From NCBI GenBank assembly GCA_041688385.1, contig JBDNIH010000160.1, positions 1-25,027 of the forward strand: a stretch of 25,027 bases of DNA. The letters are read 5' to 3'. Each line of letters opens with the position of its first letter. Within the stretch, counting starts at the first letter, position 1. Shown here piece by piece: positions 15,801 to 21,541 of the stretch. This DNA is from UBA7662 sp041688385. GTDB taxonomy: Bacteria; Bacteroidota; Bacteroidia; UBA7662. The notes below the pieces were generated by a model, which searched no databases, was not told where the DNA came from, and was given only the letters and a program-made list of their open reading frames with translations. The translations under genes and the position numbers were made by a program.

Positions 15801-17199
15801 CAACTAAGGCAAGTATGGGCAGATAAACGATGAGGATGATGATTTCACCAAAGGCCGCTGAGGAACGGATTTTTGCCGACGACTCATAGACCAGTCTATC
15901 CATTTGCGGACGTGTGAGTAAACCCGTCTCCTGCCGCGTATGCAAGCGGTGAACGATACTTTCGACAATAATTACGGCACCATCTACGATGAGGCCGAAG
16001 TCGATAGCACCCAAACTCATGAGGTTGGCCGATACATTAAACTGCCGCATCATCCCTAAGGCAAATAGCATGGCCAAAGGAATCACGGAAGCAACAATGA
16101 GGCCTGCGCGAAGATTGCCTAAAAGCAAAATCAAGATAAATACCACAATCAGCCCACCTTCGATGAGGTTGGCGCCGACCGTGCTTATTACCTTACCCAC
16201 CAACACAGAGCGGTCGAGATAAGGCACCAACTCCAGCCCTTCCGGCAGCGAGGACTGCAACTGTGCCACCTGCAAATGCACTTCCTTCAAGGTTTCGTTG
16301 GCATTGGCACCTTTCATCATAAGTACGATACCCCCAACGGCTTCGCCTTCACCATCTTTGGTCATGGCGCCATACCGCATGGCATGGCCAAATCGGATTT
16401 CGGCCAGCTGCCCCAAGGTAATAGGCGTGCCGCCCACATTTTTTACCACCACCTTTTTGAGGTCATCAAAATCGCGAACGAGGCCTTCGCTACGGACATA
16501 GTACGCATTCGGGCCTTTTTCGATGTAACTGCCACCCGCATTGCCGTTATTGTTTTGTACGGCCGTAAATACGTCGGCGATGGTGAGATTGAAGCTCCGC
16601 AGTCGGTCGTGGTTTACCGCTACCTCGTACTGCTTCAAAAAACCCCCGAAGCTGCTCACTTCAATTACACCAGGAATACCAGCCAGTCGCCTTTTTACAA
16701 TCCAATCCTGAATTGAACGCAATTCCATGGCATCGTATTCAGCGGCATAGGCTGGTTTTACTTCGATGGTATATTGGTAAATTTCACCCAAACCAGTGGT
16801 AATGGGCATCATATACGGGAGACCCAATTTGGGGTCGAGTTCGGTTTGCAACAGGGCCAACTTTTCACTGACCAGCTGTCGGGCAAGCATCGTCTCCATA
16901 TCTTCCTTAAAGACGATGGTTACCACACTCAAACCATAACGCGAAATACTGCGCACCAACTCTACCTCGGGTAAATTGGCCATGGCCACTTCTACCGGGT
17001 AGGTGATAAAACGTTCGACTTCCTGCGGTGCGAGGGCAGGAGATACCGTAACGAGCTGTACCTGATTGTTGGTAATGTCGGGAACCGCATCCAAAGGCAG
17101 ATGAGCGGCGGAATAAACGCCCCAGGCCGCCAATAAGGCGACAAATAGGGCCACAATAAGCTTGTTGTGTATGCTAAAATGAATGATTTTATCGATCAT
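12883..17199 (-). CDS. CzcA-type heavy-metal RND pump fused to a TolC-like outer membrane channel
   Basis: A 1438-residue fusion. Residues 1 to about 1035 form a full heavy-metal RND pump: N-terminal MIDKIIHFSIHNKLIV, periplasmic porter and docking domains, and twelve membrane helices. Helix 4 carries DFGLIVDGAVIIVE (D400, D406, E413), the charged proton-relay motif of the CzcA group for divalent cations such as Zn, Co, Cd or Ni; CusA-type copper/silver pumps have a different motif there. After a basic linker (RRPRLHVPAAAK) comes a hydrophobic stretch (about 1045-1060, GLIVLCSVFSLAAQA) that looks like a signal peptide with an AQA cleavage site. About 378 residues of TolC-like outer membrane efflux protein follow, with paired long helices and VQLTVGIPLWF strands. 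A 1442-residue reading from TTG 17211 is possible, but ATG 17199 matches the family N-terminus. With the adaptor it forms a complete tripartite exporter from two genes. Confidence 0.95.
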   Translation of the reverse strand: MIDKIIHFSIHNKLIVALFVALLAAWGVYSAAHLPLDAVPDITNNQVQLVTVSPALAPQEVERFITYPVEVAMANLPEVELVRSISRYGLSVVTIVFKEDMETMLARQLVSEKLALLQTELDPKLGLPYMMPITTGLGEIYQYTIEVKPAYAAEYDAMELRSIQDWIVKRRLAGIPGVIEVSSFGGFLKQYEVAVNHDRLRSFNLTIADVFTAVQNNNGNAGGSYIEKGPNAYYVRSEGLVRDFDDLKKVVVKNVGGTPITLGQLAEIRFGHAMRYGAMTKDGEGEAVGGIVLMMKGANANETLKEVHLQVAQLQSSLPEGLELVPYLDRSVLVGKVISTVGANLIEGGLIVVFILILLLGNLRAGLIVASVIPLAMLFALGMMRQFNVSANLMSLGAIDFGLIVDGAVIIVESIVHRLHTRQETGLLTRPQMDRLVYESSAKIRSSAAFGEIIILIVYLPILALVGVEGRMFRPMAMTVGFAILGALILSMTYVPMMSALFLSRKHQDKKNWSDYIMERLGKLYRPVLDIALARPRLVIGSTLVALIFSLLLFTRLGAVFIPNLEEGDLAMQMTVPPGSSLSQSIAASTKAEAILLANFPEVKGVVSKIGTAEIPTDPMAVEDADIMILMKPKPEWTSASDRETLVAMMKAKLADLPGVSFEFTQPIQLRFNELLTGVKSDIAVKIYGDDLHQLAALAEKAAGLIHDVQGAGDVLVQQTEGLPQLMIRWDRDKIAAYGLTISELNDAIQTAYAGRIAGKVYEGESHFDLVVRLNKVERGSLESVRQLVVRSATGSLVPVRTMAEIALEPGPMLISRENTKRLVSVLINVRDRDYESFVKEVRGNLEQNLQMPPGYFISYGGQFEQLEEASKRLMIAVPVALFLIFLLLYFTFSSVVQAILIFTAIPLSAIGGIVALWLRDLPFSISAGVGFIALFGVAVLNGIVLIAYFNQLKAEGMHDVLERIRIGSRVRLRPVVMTAAVASLGFLPMALSTSNGGEVQRPLATVVIGGLISATFLTLVVLPALYLLVERRPRLHVPAAAKTAGLIVLCSVFSLAAQAQQSWSSPENAIQQALRNHPDIKQARLDLEQAKKMLKTSWDPGMFEFDWQRGQLNAAPIDNFYTLRQSLGQPALAVARHRYGRMDIEMRVTRLKAREQVVATQVFEAWQAWALAYWRKQALEGQLDKHQTFSRIATARYAQGAISLLAKTVAEHNYEEMQLQLASANNAEKDALAQLMLLLGETPPAEVAVPVVVLLELPAPTDAQITPALRLRELEAGLAAQQIRVQQNKLSPSLGVGYFNQELERVGGFQGVQLTVGIPLWFRPRSGEIQVARLQRESVVLARDYAFASHQLNRDAALRNALNQQQRLNYYRNTAAKRAQLIAANAEAAFQQGEIEYVEYLQALDAVLQIKLNTYETQFQYQLSVYQLRQLLNLDKY

Positions 17200-17268
17200 A
17201 AGATTGCTCAAATAGCCAAAAAGGCCGTGAAAAGACCTGCCCGAACGGACAAGTTCAGCTGCAAATAC

Positions 17269-17652
17269 TTATGATCTGGGGGGACCGCGTTCGCCGGTAG
17301 CACCGGTTAGCAGGAGTTGGACGAGGGAGTTGTCCTGGGGTACAATGCCGCTGCGTGTAGGTGCAGGGTGAATGTCGGGTAAGGTGAGGTAGGTTGCCGC
17401 CAGACCCAATTCAACATCTGTTTGTAATTGTTGTGCGAAATCCTGATCGAGCTCATTTAAACGCATTTCCTCCAGGTGATTGCCACCTAAATTCACTTGG
17501 AATAAATCACCGAATACTCCGCCTAAACCGTTCTGAACCTCACCTATATAGGAGTGCTCTTCCATCACCTCGTGGTGATGAGGAACCAAGCTGTGTCCCA
17601 ACAAGAGGAACAAGGCAGTGAAGAGGGCTATTTTATTGAGCTTACGCACCAA
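17269..17652 (-). CDS. Small exported histidine-rich protein preceding the metal pump
   Basis: A 127-residue protein with an N-terminal hydrophobic signal (about 7-19) followed at once by HSLVPHHHE (20-28), a cluster of four histidines that could bind metal at the periplasmic face. The remainder is acidic and leucine-rich with no domain I recognise; it ends in GERGPPRS. Small proteins with this hydrophobic plus H..PHHH opening are known beside metal RND operons in Bacteroidota, with no assigned function that I know. A stop codon lies just upstream in frame, so the start must be TTG (17652) or GTG (17649); there is no ATG before residue 30. It follows the PrcB-like gene by 23 bases and precedes the pump ATG by 69 bases. 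A metal-binding or sensing helper is an inference. Confidence 0.72.
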   Translation of the reverse strand: MVRKLNKIALFTALFLLLGHSLVPHHHEVMEEHSYIGEVQNGLGGVFGDLFQVNLGGNHLEEMRLNELDQDFAQQLQTDVELGLAATYLTLPDIHPAPTRSGIVPQDNSLVQLLLTGATGERGPPRS

Positions 17653-17675
17653 ACAAAGTTAAGAAAAGCTTTGAA

Positions 17676-18167
17676 CTAACGGCATGCCTTACTGATTGTC
17701 TTCAATTTGAACTTAATATCACCTTGTGCTGCGCTTTTGGGGATAGATAACAGCTGTACAGGATAAGTTATCACATCAGCAACCATACAATTGTCCCCAG
17801 GCTTGGTGAGTGTTGCAATCACTGCCAGACTTTTCCCCGTAACAAGGATTGAATCGGTTTGAATGTTGTAACCGCTACTCGGACGCGTGCCACCATAAAT
17901 CAGCAACAAACTGTTTTTCTCCCAATACTCGGTATAGGTCTCGCGGTCTTGCTGCTTCATCTTCAGCTCGTCTAGGAGCTCTTGATAACGCTTTGGGTCG
18001 TTGACCAAATAAACCTTGGCTTCACTTTCTATGTATTCATGTTCAAAAACCGCTGGCAGATACTCAAACATCAGCAACTTGGGCTTTTTGGATGCGCAGG
18101 CCAGCACAGTTACGGCAAGCAGACTAAACAGGATGTAACGCAAGGGTACGCTGGTAGAGGTCTTCAT
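17676..18167 (-). CDS. PrcB-like lipoprotein
   Basis: A 163-residue predicted lipoprotein; the signal peptide ends in the lipobox VLAC with C24 as the lipidated residue. The C-terminal half reads LLLIYGGTRPSSGYNIQTDS, then a strand SLAVIATLTKPGDNC and ITYPVQLLSIPKS, which fits the PrcB C-terminal domain family (GG.RPTGGY type followed by PG...C and YP.Q...IPK). PrcB was named as a subunit of a spirochaete protease complex; what this copy binds is unknown. Its ATG lies inside bshA, overlapping the 3' end of that gene by 44 bases in another frame, so its signal peptide is encoded within bshA. TTG at 18143 could be a shorter start, but ATG gives a normal lipoprotein signal. Confidence 0.7.
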   Translation of the reverse strand: MKTSTSVPLRYILFSLLAVTVLACASKKPKLLMFEYLPAVFEHEYIESEAKVYLVNDPKRYQELLDELKMKQQDRETYTEYWEKNSLLLIYGGTRPSSGYNIQTDSILVTGKSLAVIATLTKPGDNCMVADVITYPVQLLSIPKSAAQGDIKFKLKTISKACR

Positions 18168-19257
18168 AAAGAGGTAGTATGTTGGTGATATCGAATCTTT
18201 TGGCCTGTGCTAGGGCATTTTGCCGGAACTCCGCTAGTGTCGCATCGTCCTTTAAAATGTCGACTGCAAAGCCGGTCATGGCCTCAATATCGTCATAGTG
18301 TGCCACATATCCCGTGATGCCATGCAAATTCACTTCGGTCAAACCACCCGCATCACTCGAAACTACAGGCACCTGACAAGCCATCGCTTCGAGCGCGGCC
18401 AGTCCAAAACTTTCGGTTTCCGACGGCATCAAAAAGAGGTCGCTGATCGAAAGTAGTTCCTCAACAGCCTCTTGTTTTCCCAAAAACCGAATTTCATCGC
18501 AGAGATTCAGTTCCCGGCAAAGGTTTTCAGCCTTCTGGCGCTCTGGTCCATCACCAACGAGCAACAACCGGGCAGGAAGTACCTTGCGGATGCCGTTGAA
18601 AACCTGAATCACATTGTCGATACGCTTGACTTTGCGGAAATTAGATACGTGGGTAACGATACGTTCGCCATTGGGCGCGATGGCCATCTTAAAATGACTT
18701 TTGGCCCGGTGACTAAAACGGTTTAAGTCTACAAAATTTGGAATCACTTCAATGTCCCTATCCACATGAAAATGACGGTAGGTATCGGCTTTAAGGAAGT
18801 CAGAAACAGCGGTTACGGTGTCACTTTGGTTGATTGCATAACTCACTACAGGTTCAAACGTTGGGTCTTTACCCACCAAAGTCACATCGGTACCATGCAA
18901 AGTAGTAACGATGGCTACGCGTATGCCTTGAGCTGCCAGAATTTGTTGCGCCAGATGGGCTGCCGTGGCATGGGGTATGGCGTAATGCACGTGGAGGATG
19001 TCGAGTTTTTCGTATTTCACCACATGCACCAATTTACCGGTGAGTGCAAGCACATAGGGCGAGTGTTCGAAGAGCGGATAGTGCACCATGGCGACCTCGT
19101 GGTAGAAGATATTATCGAGGAAAATATCGAGGCGGGCCGGTTGGGTGTAGCTAATAAAATGTACTTTATGGCCTCTGCCAGCTAGGGCTTTGCCCAGTTC
19201 GGTGGCGATTACGCCGCTGCCGCCATAGGTGGGATAACAAACTATACCAATGTTCAT
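18124..19257 (-). CDS. bshA: BshA, N-acetyl-alpha-D-glucosaminyl L-malate synthase (bacillithiol synthesis)
   Basis: A 377-residue family 4 glycosyltransferase, the same length as B. subtilis BshA. It joins UDP-GlcNAc and L-malate in the first step of bacillithiol synthesis in the cytoplasm. The N-terminus MNIGIVCYPTYGGSGVIATE is diagnostic, with the GGSG loop at 12-15; HVHYAIPHA (89-97), TLHGTDVTLVG (119-129) and VSNFRKVKR (204-212) also match BshA closely. The C-terminal Rossmann domain carries the GT4 E-x7-E motif in ESFGLAALE (E282, E290), followed by SSDAGGLTEV. The partner genes bshB and bshC are not in the window, as expected for Bacteroidota where they are scattered. It heads the minus-strand gene string and overlaps the next gene by 44 bases. 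The 118-base gap to the divergent gene should hold its promoter; I see no clear consensus for it. Confidence 0.96.
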   Translation of the reverse strand: MNIGIVCYPTYGGSGVIATELGKALAGRGHKVHFISYTQPARLDIFLDNIFYHEVAMVHYPLFEHSPYVLALTGKLVHVVKYEKLDILHVHYAIPHATAAHLAQQILAAQGIRVAIVTTLHGTDVTLVGKDPTFEPVVSYAINQSDTVTAVSDFLKADTYRHFHVDRDIEVIPNFVDLNRFSHRAKSHFKMAIAPNGERIVTHVSNFRKVKRIDNVIQVFNGIRKVLPARLLLVGDGPERQKAENLCRELNLCDEIRFLGKQEAVEELLSISDLFLMPSETESFGLAALEAMACQVPVVSSDAGGLTEVNLHGITGYVAHYDDIEAMTGFAVDILKDDATLAEFRQNALAQAKRFDITNILPLYEDLYQRTLALHPV

Positions 19258-19361
19258 GTCAAAAACTTGTCGTCAAGGTACAACGTCTCACCCCTAAAAA
19301 AGTGCAATGTGATAGAGAATTAATGCAGGCCGCATTTTTCTGAGGCGGGCATTTTTTGACT

Positions 19362-19369
19362 TATCTTCG
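19362..19369 (+). promoter_or_regulatory. -7-like box (TATCTTCG) before the DUF5916 gene
   Basis: TATCTTCG is one base from the Bacteroidota -7 consensus TAnnTTTG and ends six bases before the ATG at 19376. A TTG -33 element is not evident at the proper spacing. If active, the transcript would have almost no leader. Confidence 0.3.
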
Positions 19370-19375
19370 TCGCCC

Positions 19376-21541
19376 ATGAAAGTTTGGTTATTTGTCCTGC
19401 TCGTCAGCGGGCACTTATTCGGCATATATTTGACTGTTTCTGCCCAAGATAGCAACCGCATGCAGGCGGTGTACACCAACGAGGCCATCCGCATCGACGG
19501 TAAACTAGACGAGGCCATCTGGCAAAAAGCCACACGCATTACCCAATTCACCCAACGCGAGCTGGTACTCGGCGAAGCCGCCACGGAGCGTACAGAAGTC
19601 GCTGTGGTATACGACGACCAGAAGCTCTATATTGCTGTTTGGTGTTACGACAGTCAGCCCAACAAACTCATCGCCCGGGAGCTACGCCGCGATTTTGACT
19701 ATTCGCTCGACGACAACTTCATGGTGATACTAGATACCTACCACGACAAGCGCAACGGCTTTCAGTTTGTAACCAACCCCAATGGTGCGCGGGCCGATTT
19801 GCAAGTCTTCAACAATGGTGGTTCTACCAATGCCTTTTGGAATGGCGTGTGGGATGTCCGCACTCAGGTCACCGCTGAGGGTTGGTTTGCCGAGTTTGAA
19901 ATCCCCTTTTACACCCTCAAATACCGCGTCGGCGAAAAAGAGCAGCTTTGGGGCGTCAATTTCGAACGCAATATCCGCCGCAAACGGGAGCAGGTACGCT
20001 GGCAAGGTTGGGGCCGCGACAACCGCTTTGAACAGCTCAGTGTTGCCGGCGATCTCCATGGATTGCGGGAACTCACCAACAAACAGTTCGTCGAAATAAA
20101 GCCCTACAGCATAGGTGGAGGCGAAATCACCCCCGGCGCCACCCGTGCTACCGGCAATATAGGTGGCGATGTCAATTACCTCCTCTCGCCTACCTACCGA
20201 CTTAACCTGACTTTTAACACAGATTTCGCCCAAGTCGAAGCCGACCAGCAGCAAGTCAATCTCACCCGTTTCCCCTTATTTTTCCCAGAGTTGCGGGAGT
20301 TTTTTCTGGAAGGCGACGACTTCTTCAATTTTGGTTTTGGCGGCAATCGGATTTATCCCTTTTATACGCGAACCATTGGTCTCGACCAAAACCGCAACGC
20401 CGTGCCCATCATCGCCGGTGCCCGTTTGTTGGGGAAAGAAGACGACCGCACCCTCGGCATTATGAGTCTGCAAACCGCTGGCACGGCCACCCAAGCCTCT
20501 ACCAATTATACCGCTGCTTCGTGGCGGCAAGATGTGGGCGAACAGAGTGTAATTGGGGCCATGACCACCCACAAAATTACCGGCGACCGCTGGCATACCA
20601 CCAACGGCATCAACGGGCGTTTTGGCACCAACAAATTCCTTAGCAACAAAAACTTGGACGTGGGCGGTGCTCTCCTGCATACCCACAATACCGATAGCGG
20701 TTTCCTGCCAGAAGCTCTTGCCTGGCGGTTTTTTGTAAGTTATCCCAACGATAAATTCAGTCTTTTTGCCTCCGCGCAGCGTGCCCCGGCGGAATTCGAG
20801 CCTGAACTCGGTTTAATGGTGAGACGTGCCTTTCGCGAGCAGTTTATGGGCGTCAACTTCAAGCCGAGACCCAAGGGCAGATTGAAGTGGATACGGCAAT
20901 TCGACTTCAGCCCTGTGAATATTACCCATACCCAATATGATGATACTGGCGACATCCAATCGTTTAGCTACAGCGTGCAATATCTTGGTTTCGACACCCG
21001 CAGAGGCGAACGTTTTACACTCGATCATGCACTCGTGGCAGAAGGTTTGCGTAATAATTTTACCATAGCACCCGGTATCGTAATTCCAGCAGGATTTTAC
21101 CAATGGCGACAATCTAATATGCGGCTTACCACCTTCCGGGGCCGCGTTTTGTCTTTTAACAGCGTGCTGAGCTGGGGAGAATTTTATAACGGCACGAGTA
21201 GTCAACTGCGGGCCGATGTATTGTGGAGAGCCAGCAAATACGGCAATTTGAGTCTGCGCTACGAAAAAAACCAGGTGTATTTACCCGAAGGCGCCTTTCA
21301 AACCGACCTTATCGGAGCACGTTTGGCTTATGCCTTCAACCCCAATCTTTTCGGCTCGGTATTAAGTCAGTGGAACTCCGCGCAAGAAGAGCTGAACTTC
21401 AACTTCAGGCTGCAGTTGATCCCCCGCATCGGCACCGACTTCTTCCTTATTGTAAATCAAGTGTTCGACACCAACACAGGCCAAGTGGACCCTACAAGGG
21501 GGACAATTTTGGGGAAACTGATTTGGCGTTTTGTGGTGTAA
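19376..21541 (+). CDS. DUF5916 outer-membrane protein with N-terminal CBM9-like domain
   Basis: A 721-residue exported protein. The signal peptide (about 1-23) ends at SAQ. A carbohydrate-binding family 9-like domain follows (about 30-240), beginning with IRIDGKLDEAIWQKA and containing VAVVYDDQKLYIAVWCYDSQ and the NGFQFVTNPNGARAD segment. The C-terminal part (about 245-721) is the DUF5916 region, a predicted barrel, with the very typical FPLFFPELREFFLEGDDFF stretch (about 301-319). It ends in an aromatic-hydrophobic strand. The ligand is unknown; family members are common in Bacteroidota and are thought to be outer-membrane proteins linked to saccharide or surface polymer handling. The gene is divergent from bshA with 118 bases between starts, and its last 50 bases overlap the end of the convergent GH3 gene. 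Confidence 0.9.
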   Translation: MKVWLFVLLVSGHLFGIYLTVSAQDSNRMQAVYTNEAIRIDGKLDEAIWQKATRITQFTQRELVLGEAATERTEVAVVYDDQKLYIAVWCYDSQPNKLIARELRRDFDYSLDDNFMVILDTYHDKRNGFQFVTNPNGARADLQVFNNGGSTNAFWNGVWDVRTQVTAEGWFAEFEIPFYTLKYRVGEKEQLWGVNFERNIRRKREQVRWQGWGRDNRFEQLSVAGDLHGLRELTNKQFVEIKPYSIGGGEITPGATRATGNIGGDVNYLLSPTYRLNLTFNTDFAQVEADQQQVNLTRFPLFFPELREFFLEGDDFFNFGFGGNRIYPFYTRTIGLDQNRNAVPIIAGARLLGKEDDRTLGIMSLQTAGTATQASTNYTAASWRQDVGEQSVIGAMTTHKITGDRWHTTNGINGRFGTNKFLSNKNLDVGGALLHTHNTDSGFLPEALAWRFFVSYPNDKFSLFASAQRAPAEFEPELGLMVRRAFREQFMGVNFKPRPKGRLKWIRQFDFSPVNITHTQYDDTGDIQSFSYSVQYLGFDTRRGERFTLDHALVAEGLRNNFTIAPGIVIPAGFYQWRQSNMRLTTFRGRVLSFNSVLSWGEFYNGTSSQLRADVLWRASKYGNLSLRYEKNQVYLPEGAFQTDLIGARLAYAFNPNLFGSVLSQWNSAQEELNFNFRLQLIPRIGTDFFLIVNQVFDTNTGQVDPTRGTILGKLIWRFVV

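Noticed and set aside
12883..17199. Copper/silver (CusA) assignment for the RND pump
   Set aside because: The helix 4 DFGxxVDGAV motif belongs to the CzcA-type divalent group.
17199..17211. TTG start for the RND fusion giving four extra residues
   Set aside because: ATG at 17199 yields the usual family N-terminus (MIDKIIHFSI), so the TTG is not needed.
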